Made by a program: the position numbers and the translations under genes
Part shown: positions 1-6,596 of the stretch, piece after piece
Layout: each line of letters starts with the position of its first letter
Position numbering within the stretch: the stretch's first letter is position 1
Notes under the pieces: generated by a model
The model's database searches: none
Told to the model about the DNA's origin: nothing
What the model saw: only the letters and a program-made list of their open reading frames with translations
Source of the DNA: an uncultured Actinomyces sp.
GTDB taxonomy: Bacteria; Actinomycetota; Actinomycetes; Actinomycetales; Actinomycetaceae
DNA length: 7,555 nt
Direction: 5' to 3'
NCBI GenBank assembly: GCA_915069725.1
Contig: CAJZFF010000075.1
Location: 1-7,555, forward strand

Positions 1-362
1 CCGCTGGGGCACCGGCAGGTCGGGGCCCTGTGAGTCCCCGATGAAGAGGACATCGCCGCCCCGGCCATCGGGGCCGGCGGCAGGTCGGAGCGCGTGACGT
101 CCTGGACGGCGGAGGAGCGGCGCAGGGTGGAGGCGGCCTGGGGCGTGATGGTGGCCCGGCGTGGCCCACCGAAGGCCGACGACGCAGAGTCGTTGGAGGA
201 GGCAGGGCCCGGTTGGTGCAGACCAGCACTCGGATCGGTCTCGAAGAGCTCGCGCCACTGGGGACTCACGGAGGAGGGATCAGCCGACCAGGCGGCCCGC
301 ATCTCCTCCACCATCCACTCATTGGCACCGAAGCCTGGGCTGATCTGGTCCTGCGTGGGCAC
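1..362 (-). CDS. kgd: N-terminus of multifunctional 2-oxoglutarate decarboxylase/dehydrogenase (Kgd/OdhA/SucA type), partial at window edge
   Basis: Reading leftward from GTG at 362 gives 120 codons with no stop, so the gene runs off the left edge. Residues 11-41 contain FGANEWMVEEMRAAW, then DPSSVSPQWRELFE. This is the characteristic N-terminal helix module of the E1 component of 2-oxoglutarate dehydrogenase (family N-terminal domain). In actinobacteria the full protein is about 1200 residues and fuses an E2-like succinyltransferase domain to the thiamine-diphosphate E1 domains. It converts 2-oxoglutarate towards succinyl-CoA or succinic semialdehyde in the TCA cycle, in the cytoplasm. Residues after about 42 form a Pro/Ser/Ala-rich linker, usual for the family. 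The GTG start is chosen because a GAGGAG ribosome site lies 7 bases upstream, an in-frame stop lies just before it, and the conserved motif begins ten residues in. The last 15 visible residues include two cysteines and look atypical, so a sequencing frameshift in the linker is possible. Confidence 0.9.
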   Translation of the reverse strand, partial: MPTQDQISPGFGANEWMVEEMRAAWSADPSSVSPQWRELFETDPSAGLHQPGPASSNDSASSAFGGPRRATITPQAASTLRRSSAVQDVTRSDLPPAPMAGAAMSSSSGTHRAPTCRCPS

Positions 363-369
363 GTCGGGT

Positions 370-375
370 CTCCTC
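370..375 (-). promoter_or_regulatory. Ribosome binding site of kgd
   Basis: GAGGAG on the minus strand, separated by 7 bases from GTG at 362. It decides the start: the next in-frame ATG (codon 17) falls inside the conserved NEWMVEEM motif and has no comparable site at normal spacing. Confidence 0.75.
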
Positions 376-452
376 GGAGCTCGTCAGTCTCCCGTTCCGA
401 CACTGGGAGCCTCAGCGGGACCCCGGGGGAGGAACGGCGGTGTTCACCAGAC

Positions 453-458
453 ATCCTA
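453..458 (-). promoter_or_regulatory. Candidate -10 element of a kgd promoter
   Basis: TAGGAT on the minus strand is a good match to actinobacterial vegetative -10 elements (TANNNT). It would start transcription about 85 bases before the GTG start. No clear -35 hexamer is seen at 16-19 bases; TTGCTC lies 22 bases upstream, which is too far. It supports separate transcription of kgd rather than only readthrough from the gene ending at 568, but the evidence is weak. Confidence 0.35.
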
Positions 459-498
459 GAAGGTGAAGGGCGTCTCATGCGAGCAAACACGGGACCAA

Positions 499-514
499 AG
501 ACACATGCGTGTCC
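499..514 (-). terminator. Weak hairpin downstream of the NTPase-TPR gene
   Basis: On the minus strand, GACAC-GCAT-GTGTC forms a 5-bp stem with a 4-base loop, extendable by one G-U pair. It lies about 54 bases after the stop codon. Only a short T run follows, so it is a poor intrinsic terminator. An alternative pairing uses GGGAC (491-495) with GTCCC (511-515). Confidence 0.2.
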
Positions 515-567
515 CAGGTGTAACGCGCTCGCGGTCCCGGCCCGGCGGCCGGCCCGATGGCGGCTAC

Positions 568-3500
568 CTACAGGCCTCGCCACTCCTCGAAGGCGTCGAG
601 TCGGGCCATGTCGCCATCTTTGAGCGTGCGAGCCACCGCCTCGAGCAGCTCCAGCCGAGGGTCCTCCTCGCGTCGGAGCCGCTCCAAGTTCATCTCAAAT
701 GACCAATCACCTGTCGTCACGCCCTCTGCCAGAAGGGCCTTGAGCGCTCCTCCGGACTCCTTGCGGTGCTCGGGTGAATGGGAAAATAGGTAGTAATGGC
801 ATTCGGTTAGTAAAGGTGTGTTGTCGTTGTCAGCTAGGGCAATCGCCTTTTCGGTCAGACTGATCGCCTCGGTATCATCCGACTTGGCGAAGAGAATCTG
901 AGCGTAGTTGCCGAGGTTGTTGGCGTGGTGTGGGTCGGCTGTGATGGCCCGGTGGTACATGTTCTGGGCCTGGTCCATGTCGCCGCGGACGGTATTGAGG
1001 AAGTTGGCGTAGTTGCCGAGGATGGTGGCATCGGCAGGGTCTGCGGCGATGGCCTGCAGGTACATCTGATCGGCCTGGTTCATGTCGCCGCGAACGTTCT
1101 TGAGGAAGTTGGCGTAGGTGCGGAGGTTTCTGGCGTTACTGGGGTCGGCGTTGATTGCCTGTTGGTACATGTTCTGGGCCTGGTTCATGTCACCTCGAAC
1201 GGTGTGGAGGAAGAGGGCGTAGCCGCCGAGTGTGGGTGCGTCGTGGGGGTCGAGGTCGATGGCTTGCTGATACATGTCCTGGGCCTGGTCCATATCGCCG
1301 CATGTGGCGAACAGGAAACGAGCGTATAGGCCGAGTGCGGTTGCATCACTGGGGTTGGTCTCGATGGCACGCTGGAACATTTCCTGCGCCCGGTCCATGT
1401 CGTGCCGCACGGTGAACAGAAAATTGGCATAGATGCCAAAAACGTAGGACTCCTTAGAGGTGTTTTCTGTTGCTTTTTCGAACATCGCTTGAGCTTGATC
1501 CATTTCGCCGCACTCAAACTGCAAGAAGAGTGCATAGTTGGTAGCGACATAGGGGTCGCTGGGTGCAACTTCTGCGGCTCTCTGGAACATTGCTGTAGCC
1601 TGATCTCTTTCACTACGCACTGTCTCCAAAAAGATAGCGTAGTTAACTAAAGTGTAGGTATCTTTCGGCGTGGTTTCGATGGCTTTTATGTACATTCTCT
1701 GGGCTTGATTTGTTTCCCCGCGCACGGTTTCTAGAAAATTGGCATAAAGGCCAAGTGTGGATGTGTTGCTGGAGTTAGCTTCGATGGATAATATGTACAT
1801 ATCCCGAGTCTGGCTCTTCTCGATGTGTGCGGTTTCTAGAATGGAGTTGCATGTAAATGGGGTGAGTTCGATTGTGTTGCGAGACTCATAGGTTATGGCC
1901 TGTCTGTACATTTCCTCGGCCCCATCCATGTCATGTTGTTGGTACTGCAGAAAGGCTGCGTAGTTTCTGAGGTTAGTCGCATTGTGGGGGTCGGCGTCGA
2001 TGGCCCGTTTGTACATTGTTTCGGCTTGGTCGGTATCGTTGACGATGGTGTGTAAGAACAGTGCGTAGTCGCCAAGGTTGGATGCGTCGTGGGGGTCGGC
2101 TTCGATGGCCTGCTGGAATATAATTTGCGCCTGGCCTGTGTCGCCTTTTTGGTTCTGCAGGAAGAGAGCGTAGTTGCCAAGTGTGTTGGCGTGGTGGGGG
2201 TCAACTGCAATAGCGTGCTGGAATACCTGCTCGGCTTGATTTATGTCTCCTCGTACCGTTTCTAGAAAGAGTGCGTAGTCGCCGAGAATGGTTATGTCGT
2301 GAGGGTTGGTGTCGATAGCGTGTTGAAACATGGCGTCTGTTGAGGAGGGGGGAGCGCCGTATAGCATCATGGCAATGGCTGATTGACGCGCCTGCTGTGT
2401 AGAAAGTGCGATATTTTGCAGGGATTTGAAGGTGTGTTCCGAGATAATCCAATCCGCTTCATCTGCGATGATATCAAGAACCTCCCACAGGTCATCTCCA
2501 ATTTGACGAAGAAGCGGCACTGTGTTGTTTATGGGGTTTGTTGCGTATTTCCATGCTCTGTCCCATTCGGACGTTTGTTTCGTGCTGTCCGTGTGTGCCT
2601 TAGAAAAGGAAATGAGTTGGTCCTTTGATGCGGGTCCTAAACCGATGCGGCGCCAGTCAGCTGCCGCTTTGATGAGTGTTCCGCTCCGCGAGTGAACCTT
2701 GAGTTCGTCTGCAAATGCTGTGCGTACCGCTTCTGCGCATCCGAGTAGGGGTCCTAAGCCAATGCTCTCGATCTGGGATAATAGATTCGCGTAAGATGTG
2801 AGTTTTACGGCATTGAGTTCTTTTATTGATAGTGATGAGTTAAGTGTGATTTTCTTGAAACGATTGACTGTGTCCCATCCCGAAGCTGTTTCGTTGGCGC
2901 GGTCGCTATGTTTGACATACTGTGAGTGCATCATGGTGGCGATGATGATGCAGGAGTTTTTTGTCCACTGGTTGAGTAGTCCGAGTGTTAGGCTCTGGTT
3001 GGATAGAAACCTGTCGAGATCATCTAGGAGGATGACGGTATGGGGTGCTGGCTGTTGGCTGCTGCTGAGGAGTTGCTCGATATCGTCATCGCCTCGCGGG
3101 AACCAGAAGGGGGCCTCCGGCCAGTAGGAGCGAATCGTCTCTATTGCCAGGCGAGTCTTCCCGGACATGGATGGGCCTTCAATGAGAACGGGTGTGCCGT
3201 TGTTGAGGTGTTCGACTAGCTGGTGTTGAATGTCTCGAGGAACGAACTCGGTGATATCGCGATCTGAACTATGTACCCGCAGGGACTCTAAGGGTTGTCC
3301 GGTGACGTCGGTTGCAACCCCTGCTGATTCGGCGATTTGTCGCCTGCGGGAGCGCGTGGAGACCCAATCGCGGAGCTGGGGTGTTGCTGCCGCTGTTGCT
3401 CCAACAGCGGCTCCGATAGTGCCTCCTCCTGTTGTCCATGCTGAGCTGTGCGTTGCGAAGTACAGAATCGAGGCTCCGGCAATGCCGCCGCCAAATGTTA

Positions 3501-3570
3501 GAAGGGGCCATAAGCCGGACTGGCCAGGGTCGGTTGAGTGGACCGCTTTCTGTGGCTTCCGTGGCAGCAT
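568..3570 (-). CDS. Membrane-anchored STAND-like P-loop NTPase with 14 C-terminal TPR-type repeats
   Basis: The protein has 1000 residues from the chosen start; numbering here begins at an alternative ATG four codons upstream. Residues 24-43 and 52-68 are hydrophobic and Gly/Ala-rich, probably two membrane helices, followed by the basic stretch RSRRRQ. A P-loop NTPase domain spans about 110-320: VPRDI (114-118), Walker A GPSMSGKT (136-143), Walker B VILLDDLDRF (183-192), a strand IIIAT (212-216) and GLGPLLG (275-281), which recalls the GxP motif of STAND ATPases. AAADWRRIGL (306-315) closes the domain. Residues 417-908 are 14 repeats. From memory, uncharacterised actinobacterial TPR proteins share these NTPase motifs, so the family exists but I know of no established function. 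Many codons end in A or T, unlike the GC-rich neighbours, which suggests transfer. It lies 205 bases upstream of kgd in the same direction. A sensor or defence role is inference. Confidence 0.88.
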   Translation of the reverse strand: MLPRKPQKAVHSTDPGQSGLWPLLTFGGGIAGASILYFATHSSAWTTGGGTIGAAVGATAAATPQLRDWVSTRSRRRQIAESAGVATDVTGQPLESLRVHSSDRDITEFVPRDIQHQLVEHLNNGTPVLIEGPSMSGKTRLAIETIRSYWPEAPFWFPRGDDDIEQLLSSSQQPAPHTVILLDDLDRFLSNQSLTLGLLNQWTKNSCIIIATMMHSQYVKHSDRANETASGWDTVNRFKKITLNSSLSIKELNAVKLTSYANLLSQIESIGLGPLLGCAEAVRTAFADELKVHSRSGTLIKAAADWRRIGLGPASKDQLISFSKAHTDSTKQTSEWDRAWKYATNPINNTVPLLRQIGDDLWEVLDIIADEADWIISEHTFKSLQNIALSTQQARQSAIAMMLYGAPPSSTDAMFQHAIDTNPHDITILGDYALFLETVRGDINQAEQVFQHAIAVDPHHANTLGNYALFLQNQKGDTGQAQIIFQQAIEADPHDASNLGDYALFLHTIVNDTDQAETMYKRAIDADPHNATNLRNYAAFLQYQQHDMDGAEEMYRQAITYESRNTIELTPFTCNSILETAHIEKSQTRDMYILSIEANSSNTSTLGLYANFLETVRGETNQAQRMYIKAIETTPKDTYTLVNYAIFLETVRSERDQATAMFQRAAEVAPSDPYVATNYALFLQFECGEMDQAQAMFEKATENTSKESYVFGIYANFLFTVRHDMDRAQEMFQRAIETNPSDATALGLYARFLFATCGDMDQAQDMYQQAIDLDPHDAPTLGGYALFLHTVRGDMNQAQNMYQQAINADPSNARNLRTYANFLKNVRGDMNQADQMYLQAIAADPADATILGNYANFLNTVRGDMDQAQNMYHRAITADPHHANNLGNYAQILFAKSDDTEAISLTEKAIALADNDNTPLLTECHYYLFSHSPEHRKESGGALKALLAEGVTTGDWSFEMNLERLRREEDPRLELLEAVARTLKDGDMARLDAFEEWRGL
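859..2334 (-). repeat. Array of 14 tandem TPR-like units (105-bp DNA period)
   Basis: The units are 35 residues each, one longer than the usual 34-residue TPR, except unit 5 (residues 557-593, 37 residues), which has lost the core motif. The consensus, pieced from the units, is A-x-x-LGNYAxFLxxVRGDMDQAQ followed by xMYxxAIxADPxx. At DNA level the array shows as an approximately 105-bp periodicity. Units 10-14 (859-1383) are most alike; for example 964-1021 and 1069-1126 agree at 50 of 58 bases by eye. Units 5-9 are more diverged and more AT-rich. Such arrays form superhelical scaffolds that bind proteins or peptides. The near-identical units could allow repeat gain or loss by recombination. 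Confidence 0.92.
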
Positions 3571-3841
3571 CGCAACCTCCATGCTGACTTAGTCTGTGGC
3601 GTAGGTTACCTGAATCGTGAGAATTCAGTGCCCCGGCGATGCGCACCTGAGGCATGGCGCCGGTCTCGGCCTTACTACTGCCGCGGTGGTACCGTTCGGT
3701 CACTATGCGATCGGCTTTCCGCCGGGCCTCGAGGCGCCGCACCCGCACGCACCGCGCCTCCTCGCCCGCCTCTGACCACCCCCACCCCGACTCGTCCGCC
3801 TCCGGCGCCCACGCCGCATCCCACGTGGGGGAGGGGCCCGC
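3571..3841. other. Divergent intergenic region between the NTPase-TPR gene and the CNNM operon
   Basis: This region should hold outward promoters for both neighbours. The part next to the NTPase-TPR gene (to about 3630) is moderately AT-rich. It holds a 6-bp inverted repeat, CTGAAT (3610-3615) and ATTCAG (3623-3628), separated by 7 bases, a possible operator. From about 3710 it is very GC- and pyrimidine-rich on the plus strand and ends in a strong Shine-Dalgarno-like run (GGGGGAGGGG, 3827-3836). I could not pick a convincing -35/-10 pair on either strand, and I see no gene here. Confidence 0.5.
3576..3580 (-). promoter_or_regulatory. Ribosome binding site deciding the start of the NTPase-TPR gene
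   Basis: GGAGG on the minus strand lies 5 bases before ATG at 3570. The longer reading starts at ATG 3582, which overlaps this GGAGG and has no purine-rich site of its own upstream. The start at 3570 (MLPRKPQKAV) is therefore preferred. Confidence 0.7.
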
Positions 3842-5185
3842 ATGACCGACTGGCTCATGATCGCCGTCGGCGTGGTCCTCACCGTGGGCACCGCCCTGTT
3901 CGTGGCCGGAGAGTTCTCCCTGGTCGCCCTCGACCCCTCCACCGTCGAGACCCGCGCCGCCACCGGCGACAAGCGCGCCACCACCGTCCGGCGCGCCCTG
4001 GGCCGGCTGTCCACCCTCCTGTCCGGCGCCCAGGTCGGCATCACCCTGACCACGGTGCTGCTGGGCTACACCATGCAGGCTGCCCTCGCGAACCTGCTCA
4101 CCGGCCTCATGAGCCACTGGCTGGCCACCTCCGTGGCCACCGGCGCCGCAGTCGTCATCGCGCTCATCGTCGTCAACGCCTTCTCCATGGTCATCGGCGA
4201 GCTCATCCCCAAGAACGCCACCCTGTCCGACCCCATGCGCGCCGCCGGCCTCGTGGCCCCCTTCCTCACGGGCTTCACCACCCTCCTCAAGCCCCTCATC
4301 GTCCTGCTCAACGGCGCCGCCAACGCCGTCCTGCACGCCATGGGCATCGAACCCGCCGAGGAGCTCAGCGGCACTCGCAGCGCCGGCGAGCTCGCCTCCC
4401 TCGTGCGCCACAGCGCCGAGGAGGGCACCCTCGACGCCTCCACCGCCACCCTGCTCACCCGCTCCATCGGACTGGGGGCCCTGACCGCCGTCGACGTCAT
4501 GACCGACCGCGGCCGCCTCCACACCCTCGAGGCCGATGACTCCGCCGAGGATGTCGTGCACCTGGCCCGCGCCACCGGCCACTCCCGCTTCCCCGTCATC
4601 GGCCGCGACGTCGACGACGTCATGGGCATCGTCCACCTGCGCCGCGCCATCGGCGTCCCCTACGAGCGGCGCGCCGACGTGCCGGTGGCCTCCACCTCCC
4701 TCATGACCCCCGCGCCCCGCGTCCCCGAGACCATGCCGCTGGCCGACCTGCTCGTCGAGCTGCGCGCCCAGGGCTCCCAGATGGCGATCGTCGTCGACGA
4801 GTACGGCGGCACCGCCGGCGTCGTCACCCTCGAGGACGCCGTCGAGGAGGTCGTCGGGGACGTCGCCGACGAGCACGACCGCCGCCGCGCCGGCGCCCAC
4901 CTCGACCCCTCGGGCCACTGGGTCGTCCCCGGGTGGATGCGCCCCGACGAGCTCGCCACCCGCGCCGCCATCCAGGTGCCCGACGACGGCCCCTACGAGA
5001 CCCTCGGCGGCCTGGTCATGACCGAGCTCGGCCGCATCCCCGTCGTTGGCGACGTCGTCGAGCTGGCTCACGCGTCCCTGACCGTCGACGCCATGGACGG
5101 GCGCCGCGTCACCCGCCTCCACGTGCGCCCTAAGGACCCCGATGCCGCCCCCGGAAGCCAAGGACCGGAGGGGGAGCGCCGATGA
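3842..5185 (+). CDS. CNNM/CorC/TlyC-family membrane protein (DUF21, CBS pair, CorC_HlyC domain)
   Basis: The protein has 447 residues. The DUF21/CNNM transmembrane domain covers about 1-175, with hydrophobic segments near 4-22, 57-78, 98-120 and 133-157 and the family signature GELIPKN (119-125). A CBS pair follows: first copy from VMTDR (219) to about 270, second copy about 287-346 with the typical [20 protein letters not shown] core (317-336). Residues about 358-429 form the CorC_HlyC domain (GWMRPDEL, then VVGDVVEL). Characterised CNNM relatives (bacterial CorC/MpfA) export Mg2+, with the CBS module binding ATP; older 'hemolysin' names are misleading. Length and order are normal for the family. 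The ATG has a GGGGGAGGGG ribosome site about 5 bases upstream. Its stop overlaps the start of the next gene, so the two are almost surely co-translated. The ion is not provable from sequence. Confidence 0.93.
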   Translation: MTDWLMIAVGVVLTVGTALFVAGEFSLVALDPSTVETRAATGDKRATTVRRALGRLSTLLSGAQVGITLTTVLLGYTMQAALANLLTGLMSHWLATSVATGAAVVIALIVVNAFSMVIGELIPKNATLSDPMRAAGLVAPFLTGFTTLLKPLIVLLNGAANAVLHAMGIEPAEELSGTRSAGELASLVRHSAEEGTLDASTATLLTRSIGLGALTAVDVMTDRGRLHTLEADDSAEDVVHLARATGHSRFPVIGRDVDDVMGIVHLRRAIGVPYERRADVPVASTSLMTPAPRVPETMPLADLLVELRAQGSQMAIVVDEYGGTAGVVTLEDAVEEVVGDVADEHDRRRAGAHLDPSGHWVVPGWMRPDELATRAAIQVPDDGPYETLGGLVMTELGRIPVVGDVVELAHASLTVDAMDGRRVTRLHVRPKDPDAAPGSQGPEGERR

Positions 5186-6261
5186 GTACTCCGTTCGCCC
5201 TCCTGATGACCACCATCCTCCTGGCCGGCAACGCCTTCTTCGTCGGCGCCGAGTTCGCCGTCACCTCCTCGCGCCGCAGCCAGCTCGAGCCGCTGGCCGA
5301 GGCCGGCGACACCCGCGCCGCCACCGCCCTGTGGGTCCTCCAGAACGTCTCGCGCATGCTGGCCACCGCCCAGCTCGGCGTCACCCTGTGCTCCACCGGC
5401 CTGGGCGTCGTCGCCGAGCCGGCCATCGCCCACGCCCTGGAGCCCCTGCTCTCGACCGTCGGCGTCGGGCACTCCGGCTCCCATGCCGTGGCCGTCCTCA
5501 TCGCCCTGGTCATCGTCGTGGGCCTGCACGTCGTCGCCGGGGAGATGGTGCCCAAGAACATCTCCATCGCCTCCCCGGAGAAGGCCGTGCGCTGGCTCGC
5601 CCCGCCCCTGGTGTGGTGCTCGCGCGTTTTCAGTCCCGTGGTCAATGCTCTCAACGGCTTCGCCAACGGGGTCCTCAAGGTCCTGGGCATTGAGGCCAAG
5701 GAGGAGATCGCCGCGGCCTTCAACGCCGAGGAGGTCGCCTCCATCGTCGAGCGCTCCACCGCCGAGGGCGTCCTGGAGGACTCCACCGGTCTGCTCAGCG
5801 GCGCCCTGGAGTTCTCCGAGGAGACCGCCGGAAGCGTCATGGTGCCCCTGAGCGAGCTCGTCACTCTGCCCCAGGACTGCACCCCGGAGGACGTGGAGCG
5901 GGCCGTGGCCTCCACCGGCTTCTCCCGCTTCCCACTGGTCGTCGACCAGGCCGCCGTTGACCAGGGGGAGGAGCCGACCATCACCGGCTACCTGCACCTC
6001 AAGGACATCCTCTACGCCGACGGCGCCGAGCGCACCGAACCGGTACCCGCCTGGCGCGCTCGCGCACTCGTGCCCGTCGGCTACGACGATGAGGTCGAGG
6101 AGGCGCTGGCGGCCATGCAGCGCTCGGGGGCCCACCTCGGGCACGTCCGCAACACGCAAGGGCGCTTTGTCGGAGTCCTCTTCCTGGAGGACATCCTCGA
6201 AGAGCTCGTCGGCGAGGTCAACGACGCCATGCAGCGCGAAGAGCACCAGCGCCGTGATTAA
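5182..6261 (+). CDS. Second CNNM-family membrane protein (DUF21, CBS pair; no CorC_HlyC domain)
   Basis: The protein has 359 residues and starts at an ATGA overlap with the previous stop; GGAGGGGGAG at 5167-5176 supplies the ribosome site inside the upstream gene. The DUF21 domain covers about 1-175 with hydrophobic segments near 5-24, 60-80, 101-121 and 135-158, and the signature GEMVPKN (120-126). The CBS pair lies at about 219-278 (VMVPLSELVTL; FSRFPLVV) and 292-350 (GRFVGVLFLEDILEELVGEV). The protein ends shortly after the second CBS, with a charged tail and no CorC_HlyC domain. It is a diverged paralogue of the upstream gene. From memory, actinobacteria often carry such a long/short pair side by side (for example Rv1842c/Rv1841c in Mycobacterium tuberculosis). 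CNNM domains act as dimers, so a heterodimer in Mg2+ or other divalent-cation transport is a reasonable inference. Confidence 0.93.
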   Translation: MSTPFALLMTTILLAGNAFFVGAEFAVTSSRRSQLEPLAEAGDTRAATALWVLQNVSRMLATAQLGVTLCSTGLGVVAEPAIAHALEPLLSTVGVGHSGSHAVAVLIALVIVVGLHVVAGEMVPKNISIASPEKAVRWLAPPLVWCSRVFSPVVNALNGFANGVLKVLGIEAKEEIAAAFNAEEVASIVERSTAEGVLEDSTGLLSGALEFSEETAGSVMVPLSELVTLPQDCTPEDVERAVASTGFSRFPLVVDQAAVDQGEEPTITGYLHLKDILYADGAERTEPVPAWRARALVPVGYDDEVEEALAAMQRSGAHLGHVRNTQGRFVGVLFLEDILEELVGEVNDAMQREEHQRRD

Positions 6262-6278
6262 ATCGTGATCTAAAGGGC

Positions 6279-6294
6279 GGAATCGGCGGATTCC
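6279..6294 (+). terminator. Candidate terminator hairpin of the CNNM operon
   Basis: GGAATC-GGCG-GATTCC gives a perfect 6-bp stem with a 4-base loop, 17 bases after the stop codon at 6261. No T-tract follows, which is common for actinobacterial hairpins but lowers certainty. The position right behind the operon is the main support. Confidence 0.4.
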
Positions 6295-6420
6295 CACAAC
6301 ATGGGCCGCCTGGGGCGACCATCGTCGACCGCTGCTCCAGCGCTGGTGGCCAGGTGCTGATTCCTTCGTATGGCGTGTGAATCCGCTTTGCGGCCGGCTG
6401 GTCGGATGGAACCCCTGGGG

Positions 6421-6448
6421 TTTGTGTGAGAAGTGCAGGTCACACAAA
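6421..6448. promoter_or_regulatory. Perfect 9-bp inverted repeat, possible operator
   Basis: TTTGTGTGA (6421-6429) and TCACACAAA (6440-6448) are exact reverse complements separated by 10 bases. The arm centres are 19 bases apart, close to two helical turns, which suits a dimeric regulator. The inner TGTGA/TCACA halves match CRP/GlxR half-sites, but CRP sites have a 6-base spacer, so this is not a standard CRP site. If the promoter candidate at 6464-6493 is right, the repeat is centred near -65, an activator position. It could equally fold as an RNA stem if transcribed from further upstream. Confidence 0.5.
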
Positions 6449-6463
6449 GGTGTGCTGGTTCTC

Positions 6464-6493
6464 CTGGCAAGACTCACAGCGGACCGCTACTGT
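6464..6493 (+). promoter_or_regulatory. Weak promoter candidate for the gene at 6605
   Basis: CTGGCA (6464-6469, four of six matches to TTGACA) and TACTGT (6488-6493, fits TANNNT) are 18 bases apart. Transcription would begin near 6500 and give a leader of about 105 bases. Such matches occur by chance, so this is tentative. Confidence 0.3.
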
Positions 6494-6591
6494 TTTAACC
6501 GAGTACAACCCAGGCTGTCGCTCTGGCAGCCACCATGTCGCCACAGCCGGGACACCGGCCGCAACGACTTCCCTATGACACTCAGCCACCT

Positions 6592-6596
6592 GGAGG
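6592..6596 (+). promoter_or_regulatory. Ribosome binding site for the gene starting at GTG 6605
   Basis: GGAGG lies 8 bases before GTG 6605. In-frame ATGs at 6575 (no ribosome site upstream) and 6620 (23 bases from GGAGG) are less suitable, so GTG 6605 is the preferred start. Confidence 0.65.

Noticed and set aside
94..459. Plus-strand open frame of 121 codons over the left edge
   Set aside because: The opposite strand encodes the conserved kgd N-terminus with a good ribosome site; the plus-strand product has no family features.
925..1329. Repetitive plus-strand open frame (HVLGLVHV-like repeats)
   Set aside because: It is the antisense shadow of the TPR repeats; its periodicity simply mirrors the 105-bp units.
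859..2334. Regularly spaced DNA repeats resembling a CRISPR or satellite array
   Set aside because: The 105-bp period is coding, in frame, and explained by 35-residue protein repeats; there are no short identical repeats with unique spacers.
3538..4539. 333-codon plus-strand frame overlapping the start of the CNNM operon
   Set aside because: It yields a Pro/Arg/His-rich product in another frame of a real gene, has no ribosome site and runs through the intergenic region.
3269..5161. 630-codon open frame on the minus strand across the first CNNM gene
   Set aside because: It is antisense to a clear DUF21/CBS/CorC_HlyC gene, gives a Gly/Ala/Asp/Val-rich low-complexity product, overlaps the NTPase-TPR gene and has no domain; it is a GC-skew artefact.
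6425..6444. CRP/GlxR binding site
   Set aside because: The TGTGA and TCACA halves are present but the spacer is 10 bases, not 6, which would misplace the two recognition helices.
5068..6477. 469-codon open frame on the minus strand across the second CNNM gene
   Set aside because: Same kind of antisense artefact: repetitive Gly/Asp/Val/Leu-rich product with no motif, over a well-supported coding gene.
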